A stretch of DNA of 64,000 nucleotides from Meghimatium bilineatum (GCA_034231615.1 CM067307.1:2700647-2764646); one strand, 5' to 3'; positions 1-11,261 are shown, counted from the first letter of the stretch. Program-made: numbers and translations. The notes: generated by a model from the sequence alone, not told the origin.

Positions 1-478
1 TCATAAAGTGACAAAAAAAGGTCTTATTCTTATATTATTGATTTGAGTCAGTTTCTCTTTTTCTTCTTTAAACACCTCTAACCACTTCTCTATTGCTTCT
101 AAGTTTCCCACTTTCCAATTTGTTTATAATGAATGCACGCATTTTCTCTTTTACTAGTTGCGTTTCCATTTCTGCGTCATAGAAACATGGCGTGATAAAA
201 TTCACTCATCTATTTTGTGTATTATTGTTGAGTTTATTATTTGTCTCTTGAAAAAGGTCCCATTTGGACCGACATGTTGAGATTTGTCCTGTGTAGTTTT
301 ATTGTATGTTTTTTATATACTTTTTATATATTTTATTCATAGGCAAGGTAAATGTTTTTAGTAACCAGTTTAATTAATTTTGCTTTACCATTTGTTCGTT
401 CGCTTACTGCGGCACCCTCTACTTTGTCGGACACCCTTCGAGCATTTGGTTATTTACACTTTGCCTAACAGTCAATGA
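1..478 (+). repeat. Penelope-associated 3' repeat, copy 1
   Basis: This stretch matches 6553-6995 along its length, with homology ending near 'ATTTGGTTATTTA'. The second copy lies downstream of a Penelope GIY-YIG endonuclease fragment, so this is probably the 3' flank of another Penelope-like element whose body lies left of the window. A short hairpin (256-260 pairing with 266-270) sits after 'TCTTGAAAAA'. No coding sequence is visible. Confidence 0.6.
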
Positions 479-959
479 ATAGCAGGAGAGAAAAATACAA
501 CAATAAACAAATAATACGCAATTCTCTTCACTGAAAATATATATGATAATTTTAATATAAACCCATCTACTATTACGACTATCAAAAGAAAAGTATTGCT
601 ACCTTAAAAACCGCATTCGTATCGACTGCTGCGATAAATCAGTTTAATGTAGATAATAATTAATCATAATTCTGTAACGTGGTTAAGAAATAATGTACTC
701 ATGCAAAATATGAAGCATATACGTTAAGTAAGCATGGAGAAAATAGACAATATCGGTGGACATTTATGAAAGCACTATAGAAAATATAATTGATGTCTTT
801 GATATGCATACAAAAAAATATGGTGAACATCGTGGAAACAGAACAAAACACAATGGTTCTGACAACACGTGATTTGAAAAAAAGAGATTATACAGGAAAT
901 AAACATCAACGAAATTGAATACATTTAAAAATTAAAAGAAATGTCTCCTTGTTACATAT
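479..959. other. Non-coding AT-rich stretch
   Basis: No open frame with recognisable protein similarity and no tandem repeat is visible here. It separates the Penelope-type repeat from LINE fragments. Confidence 0.5.
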
Positions 960-1600
960 CTTGGAGGTATAGTCAAGGGATGGAGAAGAAGAGGTAGACA
1001 AAGATGCAGGTGGGAGAGAATCATCATGCGATAGACAGGAACCAGTCTAGCAGAGTGTACCACCAAGAAAGAGTATGTTGGATATCACTTCAATCCTACG
1101 TCCATTCATCAGGATATTAAATAATAAATAACAGGCTTGATGAAGTGAATACCTTCAAATACCTCGGATCCAGTATATACAGTGATGGCAAATGCAAAGC
1201 AGAACTAAAGGTAAGGCTGGAGATGGCTTTAGCACCCTCGTCAAGACTAACGGTGATTTGGAAAAGCAACATCAGTATTGGAGTGAAAATCAAACTGTAT
1301 AAGTCGCTTGTGAAATAAAGTAGAGATGTGTGCAGATGTCCATGAACCATTGCTTTCAATAGTGAAACAGCGAAAACTAGCATGGTTTGGACATGTATGC
1401 AGGTACGATTCCTTGTCCAAAACAATACTGCAGGGAACTGTTGAAGGGGAAGAATCAGAGGAGGGAAAATAAAGGCATGGACAGACAACATCAAGGTATG
1501 GACAGGACACGATATTTCAACACTCATCCGCAACGCTGAGTGTAGAATTCGCTAAAGGACTCTGTGTGCTGAAGCATCCAATGTGGTACCCCTACGACCC
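960..1600 (+). pseudogene. LINE reverse-transcriptase C-terminal fragments
   Basis: Plus-strand translation in more than one frame gives residues typical of the RT thumb and C-terminal region of non-LTR elements. 'VNTFKYLGSSIYSDGK' lies around 1140-1190, 'KLAWFGHV' around 1370-1395, and an Arg/Gly-rich 'RRRGRQRCRW' stretch around 985-1015. 'FKYLGS' and 'WFGH' are standard RTE/CR1-type landmarks. Stops and frame changes separate the pieces, so this is a decayed 3' end. The order of the pieces suggests more than one insertion or local rearrangement. The clade cannot be fixed by eye. Confidence 0.65.
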
Positions 1601-1691
1601 TGAATGGTTAGGAGTTTATTGATTGATTTTTTGATTGAATGATGTTGGATATCACATCCTGCCAGTCATCGATGAGGACAAATTTACTTAC

Positions 1692-1779
1692 TTGCGCGTC
1701 TTGCCAAGTAAGTCGATTGCTATTGAAACTATAACAACTGCCACGGTATTCCTTCCATCCAGACTCACAGTTTCCGGCA
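1692..1779 (-). CDS. C-type lectin domain exon (partial gene)
   Basis: An 88-nt exon encodes 29 complete codons opening a C-type lectin-like domain: two cysteines followed by GW, then SCY, then the hallmark 'TWQDAQ'. On the minus strand it is preceded by a pyrimidine-rich acceptor ending TTTTCAG (AG at 1781-1780) and followed by the donor CAA|GTAAGT (intron from 1691). The phase, one base completing the preceding codon, is consistent with an internal exon. C-type lectin domains bind carbohydrate or protein ligands, usually outside the cell, in immunity and adhesion. I could not find the signal-peptide exon upstream or the exon with the WND/EPN calcium-site residues downstream. The gene may therefore extend across repeats or beyond the window, or this may be an orphan exon. 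It is the only feature here that looks like a host gene. Confidence 0.6.
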
Positions 1780-1817
1780 CTGAAAACTGAAACATAATCA
1801 AACATCAATACCGGCAT

Positions 1818-1870
1818 CATCATTTAACTAGTTGGAACATTACTATATCATTTAACCAGTTGGAACATTA
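1818..1870. repeat. Short direct duplication
   Basis: 'CAGTTGGAACATTACT', preceded by ATCATTTAAC, occurs twice in tandem with minor differences, about 28 bp apart. It is a local duplication of unknown origin. Confidence 0.6.
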
Positions 1871-1875
1871 CTCTA

Positions 1876-2015
1876 CAGACACGATGGATAAAAACAACCA
1901 GGGGCAGACCTTGCAAACGATGGGTACAAAGTCAGGGAAAGACCCAGTGTCCTAGCTAAGGACATGAACTTGGACAAAGACATCAATAGAGCCGTGAGTT
2001 AATTTTATAGATGTA
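1876..2015 (+). pseudogene. RTE-like LINE C-terminal remnant
   Basis: The plus strand encodes 'GRPCKRWV', the basic motif near the C-terminus of RTE-like LINE proteins, followed in another frame by 'SVLAKDMNLDKDINRAVS'. The same GRPCKRW motif occurs in the nearby minus-strand LINE at 8939-11090 and in the minisatellite at 4877-5104. Confidence 0.5.
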
Positions 2016-2492
2016 TACTACATGCTGCTAGTAAAACCATACCCAGGGGGGGGTGACACGCAAAAACTACAAACCATACATGAATGATGACCTGAAAAAG
2101 CTGCAAAATGAGATGGAAACATCTAGAAAGGAGGCTGAGAACAGACCTAGCCAAGAACATCACAACAAAAATCAGCCAACAAAGGCTAAATTTCAATGAG
2201 CCAAGTTACAAGCCAGACGAAGCAGCTGGAAAGAAAAAACAGAGTCGCTGAACCTAGAAAGAGATACTAGGAAATTATGGAAACTTGTGAAATAACTAAA
2301 TGATGAAGGTACACACTTTATACCAGAATCACACTTTATAAAGATAGAAACATTTTAACAGGTAAACATGCAGCTGATTACTTTTCAGATTCCTTTGCAG
2401 AAGACAATAACGTCAAAGTTAGCCCAGACAAACAACAGGAAGTTCGAGAGAACCAGCAAAACATTGGACAAGGCGAACCTATACCTGAATTC

Positions 2493-3575
2493 TTGGAAGC
2501 ACCAATCACAATGAAAGAACTTGAGCATGCAATATCCAAATTGAAAGTGAAAAAGTCCCCTGGAGCTGATGGAGTGTCCAATGAAACGATTAAAAACATG
2601 GGAATTGCAGCAAGAGCAAAGCTACTGCAGATCTTTAACACCAGCTGGTCCACAGGTAATGTACCACAGGCATGGAGAGAAGCAATAATGATACCTCTCC
2701 TCAAATCAGGAAAAGATGACAACACGGTCTCCAATTACAGGCCCATCAGTCTCACAAGCTGTCTATGCAAAACAGTGGAACGCATTATCAACCTTAGGAT
2801 GCAGTGGTACCTTGAAAATGAAAACCTTCTGGTATCACAGCAAGCAGGTTTCAGACAGTGCTACTCTACTGAAGATCAGGCAACCTACCTCTCCCAAGAG
2901 ATTGAGGATGCCTTCCAAGATAAGAAACTGGTACTAGCAGCATGGATAGACCTCAGGAAAGCATTTGATAAGGTCTGGATAGAAGGGCTCTTAAAGAAAT
3001 TGCGAAATTGCAGGGTTAGCTCAAGAATGTACAAATGGGTAAAAGCATACGTGCATAATAGAAGAGCCAGGGTACAACTAGATGGTCGCAAGAGCAAGAA
3101 AGTTTTACTGCGTCATGGAGTCCCCCAGGGAGGAGTCCTGTCACCCACACTTTTCTTGGTTTACATCAATGTCCTAGTTGGTGAACTACCACACGGAATC
3201 AAAGTGGCAATGTATGCTGACGACCTGGTGATCTGGTGTACGGAAGAACATGCGACAGTGGCCACTAAACAAATACAAAGAGCTATCGATGCCCTACCCT
3301 TATGGGCAAATAGATGCTGCGTCAGCATTAACACAGATAAGTGCAGCACTACACTCTTTACTCTCTCACCAAAACAAAAAGCTAGTCATATCAAGATAGA
3401 TGCAGAACTCTTGAAAGAAGACAAACAACCCACATACCTCGGAGTTACTTTTGATGATAAGCTGACATGGAAGCAGAACATAAACAATGCAACAATAAAA
3501 GCCAGGAGGAAGTTAGCTATCCTGAGAAAATTAAGTGGAATCACATTTGGGAGACAAAGGGAATATACTCAGTAA
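2493..3575 (+). pseudogene. Reverse transcriptase domain of the I-clade LINE
   Basis: An open frame of 360 codons (readable in frame from about 2360) carries the RT motifs in order. These are NYRPISL (residues 81-87), the first catalytic aspartate in AAWIDLRKAFDKVW (Asp153), GVPQGGVLSP (209-218) and the catalytic YADD (241-244), then the TYLGV thumb signature. All three catalytic aspartates are present, so the domain itself looks well preserved. Family enzymes copy their own RNA onto nicked chromosomal DNA (target-primed reverse transcription). The frame stops at 3573. Sequence with the same similarity continues (HLEYGSAAWCP near 3600-3640), showing that the protein is cut short by decay rather than complete. 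Confidence 0.85.
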
Positions 3576-4377
3576 AGTTTACCAGCAAGGCATAAGACCA
3601 CACCTGGAATATGGTTCAGCTGCGTGGTGTCCAGCACAAAACACCACATTACAAGATCTAGATAAAGTTCAAATCCAGCCACTTTGAATAATGTTAGGAG
3701 CAATGAAATCAACACCCATAGCAGAGATGCAGAAAATGGGAAGAATGCAAACACTTGGCGAACGCAGAGACACAAAAGTACTAATTTAAGCAGAAAAGTT
3801 TCAGTGTATGCAAAGTCATCCAATGAAGGAAAGATTCCAAAATCTAGCAATGGGGTGGACTGAAAAGAAGCAGCTTTATCCATCAAACTAAACGACTCCG
3901 TAGACAACTTACAGACCTACCTGAAGTTGACAGCCCCTTAAGGTCTGTACTAGAACAAACCCTGTGGAGTGAAAGGCATGAAATGCCAATATAAATTCAG
4001 ATCCATGTGAAAGGAATACTAAGCGAGGACGAACAGAACAGTGTGCAGCGAAGGACAGTCACCCTCAGTTCCTGGATGAGGCATATCCACAAGATATATG
4101 GGTCAGAGTATACACAGATGGCTCAGCAAAGAATGATGTGAGGAATGGAGGTACAGGTGTATATATAGAATATCCACACACGCCTAGAGATACAATCAGA
4201 ACACCGACAGGGAAATTCTGCAATAATTATGATGCAGAAATCCAGGCAAATTAGTGTGGCAGATAAAAAACTATTGACCTCAAACTCTGACCTACAGCCT
4301 GACAGATGCAAGGTCTGTGCTTCAAGCTTTCCATTCTGGAAAACTAACAGATTTGAAAAAAAAAAATACTTAGTGAA

Positions 4378-4788
4378 TTGACTTTCCAGTATAGGGTAAC
4401 CATGCAGTGGATACCCTCTCACCGTGGAATACCAGGAAATGAAAAGGCAGACCAACTGGCTAAGGAAGGTGCTGCCGAAGACCAACCAGATATACCAATC
4501 ACCTACCATCAGAAAAAACAGATGATCAAGTCAATAAGAAAGCCACAAACACCAACACAAGATGACTATCATATTATGAACAGATCAGAACAAGTTATAA
4601 TTCTACGTCTCAGAACAGGACACAACCGACTCCGCAGTCACATGTATACAAAGTTCAAGATTGGCAACACGGCCATGTGTACATGTGGGCAGGCAGCACA
4701 GAGTGCCAAACATATACTTCAAGAGTGTTCTGACATTTTGGCTAGAGGAAACAACACTGGAATCAAAGCTCTATGGGACACTATATGA
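4378..4788 (+). pseudogene. RNase H C-terminal part and terminal segment of the LINE
   Basis: This 136-codon frame begins inside the RNase H domain (MQWIPSHRGIPGNEKADQLA, with the conserved His and Asp) and ends with the Cys/His segment typical of I-clade ORF2 C-termini. The N-terminal half of the RNase H lies at about 4090-4250 in a frame broken by a stop after 'EIQAN'. A decayed gap with an A-run near 4355-4370 separates the halves. Confidence 0.75.
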
Positions 4789-4876
4789 ACTACAAATGAA
4801 AGTGAGTTTTATTCAGGAGACAGAATTATAGATATAGACATGTTTCAAGTGAACGAAAGAAGAAGAAGAAGAAGGG

Positions 4877-5104
4877 AAAGAACTTGCAAACGATGGATAC
4901 AAAGTCAGGGGCAGACCTAGCAAACGATGGATACAATGCCAGGGGTATACCTTACACACGATGGATATAAAACCAGAGGGCAGACCTTGCAAACGATGGA
5001 TACAAAACCAGGAGTCAGACTTTGCAAACGGTGGATATAAAACCAGAGGGCAGACCTTGCCAACGATGAATACAAAACCAGGGGTCAGAGCTTGCAAACT
5101 TTGA
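4877..5104 (+). repeat. 33-34 bp minisatellite derived from LINE coding sequence
   Basis: About seven imperfect copies of a unit containing 'GCAGACCTTGCAAACGATGG' follow directly after the (AAG)n tail. In one frame the unit reads G-R-P-C-K-R-W-I-Q, the C-terminal motif of RTE-like LINEs, so a codon-level fragment of a LINE appears to have been amplified. Confidence 0.75.
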
Positions 5105-5126
5105 TATTTAGGATTCTTTTTCATGT

Positions 5127-5432
5127 GTGTCCCGTAATTTAATATACTCTATCATATGTAAGCGTTGTGATATGAAGTATATTGGTGAGACTGGTAGACG
5201 TTTAGCAGATAGATTCGCCGAACATTTGAGAGATATCACGAATCATCGTGACTCCCCAGTGGCTAATCATTTTAACAGCCCGTCATATCATGGTAGCTCT
5301 GATGTCTCTGTAACCGGTTTGTTACGTTGTTATACCGGTGACCGGCAACGTCAGTCCTTGGAATATCGTCTCATTTGTCATATGGGAGTCTTGCAACCAC
5401 ACGGAATGAACATTAATCACCGTTTTGTTTGA
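5127..5432 (+). pseudogene. GIY-YIG endonuclease of a Penelope-like element
   Basis: A frame of about 100 codons reads NLIYSIICKRCDMKYIGETG followed by RRLADRFAEHLRDI, then PVANHFN and a Leu/Glu-rich C-terminus (LEYRLICHMGVLQPHGMN). CxxC followed by YIGETGRRL..RF..H is the diagnostic GIY-YIG domain that nicks target DNA for Penelope-like retroelements. The first codon given is GTG. It is probably an internal residue, because the RT that should precede it is not found upstream: the minisatellite at 4877-5104 lies there instead. This is therefore a 3' remnant and not a gene. Confidence 0.85.
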
Positions 5433-6552
<1,120 letters not shown>

Positions 6553-6995
6553 TGTCTGATAAAGTGACAAATGGGGTATTTTTCTTATCTTTTTCTTTTA
6601 TTATTCTTGCACTCATCTACAGTGCCTCTAATTTCCCACTTTCGGTTTGTTTATAATGAATGCATGCATTTTCTCTTTTACTAGATGCGTTGCCATCCCT
6701 GCGCTATGGAGACGGGGCTTGATGAAATATAGTCATTTATTTTGTTTTTTATTTTGTCGTTTTCTGTTGTTTGTCTCTTGAAAAAGGTTCAATTTGAGCC
6801 GATACGTGGAGAATTGTCCTGTTTAGTTTTATTGTATGTTTTTTTATATATAATTTTTTTTTAAATAAATTTTTATTAATAGGCAAGGTAAGTGTTTTAG
6901 TAACCTGTTTAACTCATTTTGCTTTACTATTTGTTCATTAGGTTACTGCGGCACCATCCACTTTGTCGGAGACCCTCTGACCATTTGGTTATTTA
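6553..6995 (+). repeat. Penelope-associated 3' repeat, copy 2
   Basis: Second copy of the repeat at 1-478, downstream of the GIY-YIG fragment and in the same orientation. The hairpin after 'TCTTGAAAAA' is kept (6786-6790 with 6796-6800) despite base changes on both arms. Homology to copy 1 ends near 'TTTGGTTATTTA', immediately before an opposed Penelope RT fragment. Confidence 0.65.
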
Positions 6996-6998
6996 TAT

Positions 6999-7690
6999 TT
7001 ATTCTAGATGTTCAAGATGTCCCATGAACAGACACGCATAGCTATGTCCCATTTTGGTGCCCATGGCAACACCACCTATCTGATCGAAAAAGTGCCCATC
7101 AAATTCAAAAGAGTTGAGTATAATCACTAGTTCAGTAAGGCGGATAAGAATAGAAGTGGATACAGAGGGATGGGGACTCTTGTTCAGAAAGAACTGCAAA
7201 GCCCTTAGACCATCTGCATGTGGTATAGAAGTGTACAAAGAACAAACATCAAGTAAGAACAGGCGATAGGTATGGTCAGAAGACAACTGGACAGAAGAAC
7301 AAATGGTCAGAGCATGTTTGGTGTCTTTCAAGAATGAAGGCAGTTGTACGGCTAAAAGGGCTGGAAAATGTTTTTAAGGAAGTCGGAGATGCGCTCAGTG
7401 GGACAAGAACAAACAAAGACAATAGATCTACCCGGATTCCATGTCTTATGGATCTTAGGTATCTTATAGAAAAAATACCTGCATAAACAGCTTTGATCGA
7501 CGCAAAGAGCCTTGACAGTGGTAGGAAGGTGGTTGTTACGGATAAGGGTTTTCACAGTGCTTTTAACCACCTTCTAGTAAGGTACAGTTTGAGTCAGATG
7601 TGCGTGCAGTGTAGACAGTGGGGTTGGAGAGTTGCTGTGGCCCTCCTGGAGATAAAGGTCCTTACGCCACACCACAACGGCCCCAACCCC
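6999..7690 (-). pseudogene. Penelope-like reverse transcriptase fragment
   Basis: On the minus strand the frame gives an N-terminal GAVVVWRKDLYLQEG segment (about 7690-7640). It continues with FFYKIPKIHKTWNPGRSIV, the RT motif LLDVCSLYTSIPHADGL with its catalytic Asp, and GGVAMGTKMGHSYACLFMGH. These are the specific signatures of Penelope-like element RTs. The fragment stops at the boundary with the 3' repeat, before the YxDD motif, and is broken in a few places. It opposes the plus-strand endonuclease remnant, so the two are either parts of different copies or an inverted arrangement. Confidence 0.8.
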
Positions 7691-7692
7691 AC

Positions 7693-8310
7693 TTATTGTG
7701 CCATCCATATGTGAATGCCTTGGGTGAAAGGATAGTTTCTTGTGTTGGTTGATACGTTGTACAACTCTTTAATATACTCTACCCACCTTGTTTTCCTGTC
7801 TTCTCCGTGGAATATGGGGGTACCGTTTCTTCTGTTTATTATTGCCGTGGGGTAACTCTCATTTCTTACTTTCATTGCTTTTATGCTTCAGAAGAAGTCT
7901 CTTGGTCTGTTGGTGTGTATGTCAGACGAGTATTCGCCATATTCTTTCCACCGTTTTACTTTTGCTTGTTTGATTGCTCGTTTGATATTCTTCCCTCTTA
8001 AAAAGATGCTGAACATATTCCGTTTGATTATCTGTCATTATCCATATTTTGGATATTTGCTTCTTTTTCCATATTGCTTGATTTCCACATTCCAACAAAT
8101 AGTTCGTTTACACCCATTTGTTTTATGATTGGTGCCACATAACGTTTTTATGTTATTTTTCATTGATGTTTTGAAAATTGCCCATTCGTTATTATGTTGT
8201 CAATCACGGTTGATAGTTTTTCATAAACTTTACTCATTGCTTGGTGTAGTTTGTCTCTTATTGTTTGGTGTTTTAGTTTACGACAGTTCACAATTAGATC
8301 TTGCGTTTGT
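7693..8310 (-). pseudogene. LINE linker-region fragment (endonuclease-RT junction)
   Basis: The minus strand encodes RKLKHQTIRDKLHQAMSKVY near 8290-8220 and, about 400 bp on, RRNGTPIFHGEDRKTRW followed by VEYIKELYN near 7840-7760. This linker precedes the RT in RTE/CR1-type LINEs. Frame changes between the segments show decay. The RT itself is absent because the Penelope fragment abuts at 7690. Confidence 0.65.
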
Positions 8311-8339
8311 CTAGTTTCTTTCTTCATTTACTGTGCCTG

Positions 8340-8600
8340 TCTTGTTGATTTTAATAGTGTTAGTGATCGTGGAATATTATGTGATTCAGTCGATAGTGAT
8401 TGTGAAGTGTGAAGTGAATCAGTCGATAAATGTAATAGTATTAGTGATTGTGAAGTGAGAAGTGAATAAGTCGATATATGTAATAGTGTTAGTGATTGTG
8501 AAGTGGGAAGTGAATCGATATATGTAATAATGTTAGTGATCGTTGTATGGGAAGTGAATCAGTCGATATGTGTAATAGTATTAGTGATCGTGACATTATG
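8340..8600. repeat. 48-bp minisatellite
   Basis: About five imperfect copies of a unit with 'TAATAGTATTAGTGATTGTG' followed by AAGTGAGAAGTGAAT.AGTCGATAT. It lies between two copies of the same LINE linker segment (8160-8310 and 8600-8720). Confidence 0.8.
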
Positions 8601-8831
8601 TATACTGCCAATCGTGGCTAGTAGTTTTTCATAAACTTTACTCATTGCTTGGTTTAGTTTGTCTCTTATTGTTTCGTCCTTTAGTTTACGAAAGTTCACA
8701 GTAAGAACTATATATATATATTCCGTGAATATGTGTAATAATATTAATGATCGTTGTATGGGAAATGTAGGTAAAATAGATGTATACTTTAATAAGTTGC
8801 AACGGTAAATAGACAATAATAGTTCGTTCAC
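8600..8831 (-). pseudogene. Second copy of the LINE linker segment
   Basis: The minus strand reads VNFRKLKDETIRDKLNQAMS followed by KVYEKLLAT, nearly the same as the segment at 8160-8310. It is either a duplication around the 48-bp minisatellite or a second insertion. No RT motif follows. Confidence 0.6.
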
Positions 8832-8888
8832 TAAAGAACGTTACAGTGAGAGTTGGTACTTAGTTTTCTCAAGCAGAGTATATCCATC

Positions 8889-8913
8889 AGTCTATCTCTA
8901 TCTATCTATACGC
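8889..8913. repeat. Short (TCTA)n microsatellite at a LINE 3' end
   Basis: TCTATCTCTATCTATCTATA lies just 3' (on the minus strand) of the RTE-like LINE at 8939-11090. RTE-type LINEs usually end in short tandem repeats rather than poly(A), so this may mark the element's 3' terminus. Confidence 0.55.
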
Positions 8914-8938
8914 TGTGTCCCTTGTTTGCCTTGCAGCG

Positions 8939-9823
8939 TCAGGGGTGGAAGAGTTCTCTGGAGATGGCCTTCGTGTGCGCTGTTTGTAAGCTTGTTCCTG
9001 TGGCTTCTTTGATTTCCGTGATCCATCTTTTACATGGTCTGCCTCTGGCTTTATAACCGTTATGTCTATGTGTCATGGCCATCTGTGGCATGCTATATGT
9101 CGGTAGTCTGGAAGCGTGTGAAAACCACTTGATCTGCTGTCTTTTGATGTGTTCCAATACTGGTATTGTTTTGGTTATCTGTCTGATGTTATCGTTTCTA
9201 ATTCTATCTCTTAATGACACTCCGAGTATTCTTCGTAGACATGTCATTTCTGTTGTCACTATTTTTCTTTTGTCTTGTGCTGTCATTGTCCAGGTTTGGC
9301 ACTGGTAGCATAGTGATGGAATAATAATAGTCTTGTATAATGCAACTTTAGTGTCTATGTTTACATTTTTGTTCTTGAAAATGCGTGTCATCTGTCCTAG
9401 AATCTGGTATGTTTTGTTGCATCTATTTTGTATCTCTTTACTGGTTTTCCCTTCAGTCGATATAATGCTTCCTAAGTAAGTGAACTCATTTACTTGTTTA
9501 AGGTGTTTATCATCGATGGAGATAGTGATATTTCTTTCTTTCTTTGCTATTGCCATTATTTCAGTCTTTTCAATATTAATCTTCATGTTGAATTTTTGAC
9601 ATGTTATGTGGAGTTTGTTCATATGGTCTTGCAATTGTTCTTCTGATGTCGCTATTAGTACTTGGTCGTCTGCAAAGAGTAGTTCGCTCAATTTGTCTTT
9701 TATGTTACCTTCTTCGTTGGTACTTGTTAGTTTACAGATGTGGTCGATATATGTTATAAAAAGTATAGGGGATAGGACACACCCCTGTCGAACTCCTGAT
9801 TGAATTTGGAACTTATTGGACAC
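8939..9823 (-). pseudogene. RTE-like LINE ORF2, RT palm/thumb and C-terminus
   Basis: This frame of 294 codons begins just after the TGA. It contains SGVRQGCVLSPILF (residues 9-22), the catalytic FADD (50-53, followed by Gln), KFNMKINIEKTEIM, FTYLGSIISTEGKT, CYQCQTWTMT, RRILGVSLRDRIRN, HIKRQQIKWFSH, and the terminal ARGRPCKRWI motif. The stop at 8939 appears to be the natural end. An FADDQ active site replaces the commoner F/YADDL/I, and the unit LINE (RT at 13489-14376) shows the same residue. Confidence 0.8.
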
Positions 9824-9844
9824 ACCTGCATTTGTTCTTACTGA

Positions 9845-10942
9845 TCATTGGCTATTTGCATAAATGCCCTTGCATATGTTGATTAAATGTTCTGGTACTA
9901 CGTATATTGATAGTGTTTTCCATAGTTGTTGTCTGTCTACTCTGTCGAATGCCTTTTCTTGGTCTACGAATGCGATATATAATTCTTTGTTGTTTTCTGT
10001 GGCTCTTTCTGTTAGTTGTCTAAGTGTAAAGATAGCATCCGTACAGCTTTTGTTCTTACGGAAGCCCATTTGGGTGTTTTGAAGTTGTGGTTCAATATAT
10101 GTTCGTAGTCGTTGCTCTAATATTTTGTTAAAAATTTTTCCTGTGTGGCTTAGTAAAGATATCCCTCTGTATTTTGTGCAGTTTCTCTTACTGCCTTTTT
10201 TCTTCCATATGGGAATGATTATCGCGTTCCTCCAGTCTTCTGGTGTCTCTTGTTTTTTCCACATTACATTAAAAAGTCTGTGTAACCATTTTTTCCCGCT
10301 CTCTGCTGCTGCTTTGATAAGTTCTGTTTGTATGTTATCAGAGCCTGCTGCCTTGTTCATTGGTGCTTTGTTTATTGCATTTTCTATTTCCGATAGTAGT
10401 ATATATGGTTCTAGGTTCGCTGCTGTAGTGTTTATTGTTGTGTCTTCCTCTCCTTCTTTTAGATTTAGTAGTTCCTTGAAATATTGTTGCCATCTTTCCA
10501 TTATTTGCTTCGGTTCTTTTAGTGCATTACCGTTTTCATCATTTATTATTTCTGTCGGTTCATATATATCTTCTTTGTTTCTCATGTTCTTGATTTTCTT
10601 GTAGAACCTCTTTTGTGCTTTTTTATATTCTGCGTTGAGCATGTCTCCATATTCTTTCCATGAGTTGATTTTGGCAGTTTTAATGACTTTCTTGGCATTT
10701 GTTTTTGCTGTCTTGTATTCTATGTAATCTACTTGGTTTTTGCTTTTGACCCATTTCTTATATTGTTGTTTCTTTTCTTTAGTGGCTTTTTTGACTACTT
10801 CATTCCACCATGCTGTTATTTTTGGTTTCTTTACACTATTGTTCTTGTATCCGCATGCTTCCCCTGCTGCTTGTGTTATAGCTTCTTTGAATAGTTTCCA
10901 TTCTTCTTCTGCTGTTGTAGTATCTACTGGTATTTTTTCCAA
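9845..10942 (-). pseudogene. RTE-like LINE ORF2, linker and RT fingers/palm part
   Basis: This 365-codon frame holds a basic linker, the DNIQTELIKAA and YRGISLLSHTGKIFNKILEQ motifs, GFRKNKSCTDAIFTLRQL, and the palm motif FVDQEKAFDRVD with the first catalytic aspartate near residue 325. It ends at TGA, but the same frame continues into the downstream frame without a shift. That single stop is the only interruption seen in the RT. Lysine-rich codon use matches other RTE-like proteins in the window. Confidence 0.8.
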
Positions 10943-11095
10943 TTTTTCTGTGATTTTTTGTGCGTATTGCTCACGTACCGTGTCGTCCTTTAGCTTGTGG
11001 ATTTTAATTTTTGTTGGTTTGTTATCTTTGTTGTTATCTTTCTTCTTTCTCTTTCTGTTTGCTTTGTAGAGTGCATCGGAATTGATATAGGAAAA

Positions 11096-11261
11096 GTAAA
11101 ATATGATTATAGACTGATCTCACACTGAGAATTCTGTGTAACACGATCGTCACTAACAACCAGTTCTTGTATGTTACGAAGTCGCAAGAGACATTATCTA
11201 CCAGATCCAGATAATTTATTATATTTATCTAAATCTGAAGTTATATATGAACTCAAACTAT
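11096..11261. other. Unassigned spacer before the satellite
   Basis: No coding potential or repeat recognised. Confidence 0.4.

Larger units (their letters stand above)
2062..4876 (+). mobile_element. I-clade (Nimb-like) LINE, 5'-truncated
   Basis: The element runs from the linker between endonuclease and RT (about 2062-2330), through the RT (about 2360-3700), to an RNase H domain with YTDGSAKND near 4105-4135, and a C-terminal zinc-knuckle-like segment near 4600-4750 (CTCG...AKHILQEC). It ends in an (AAG)n tail at about 4853-4876. RT followed by RNase H and a terminal Cys-rich segment is the layout of I-superfamily LINEs. The apurinic endonuclease and ORF1 are missing. Several stops and frame changes outside the main RT frame (for example near 3572 and 4250) make it inactive. 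Clade assignment to Nimb is an inference. Confidence 0.8.
8914..11095 (-). mobile_element. RTE-like LINE, 5'-truncated, nearly intact RT frame
   Basis: One minus-strand reading frame runs from about 11090 to the stop at 8939, about 715 codons, broken by a single in-frame TGA at 9847-9845. It covers a Lys-rich linker (NRKRKKKDNNKDN), the RT and the C-terminal region. The apurinic endonuclease expected further 5' is absent: similarity stops near 11095. It belongs to the same family as the LINE inside each composite unit (13489-14939) but is better preserved. Clade (RTE-like) is inferred from the RT C-terminus and the microsatellite-like tail. Confidence 0.8.

Noticed and set aside
247-285. Functional hammerhead ribozyme in the Penelope-associated repeat
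   Set aside because: The stem is present, but the CUGANGA core reads TTGAAAA and GAAA reads GACA (GATA in copy 2), so catalysis is not expected from these copies.
7010-7130. LTR retrotransposon or virus-like element as the source of the RT sequences
   Set aside because: All RT motifs in the window are of non-LTR or Penelope type. No gag, protease, integrase or paired LTRs were seen.
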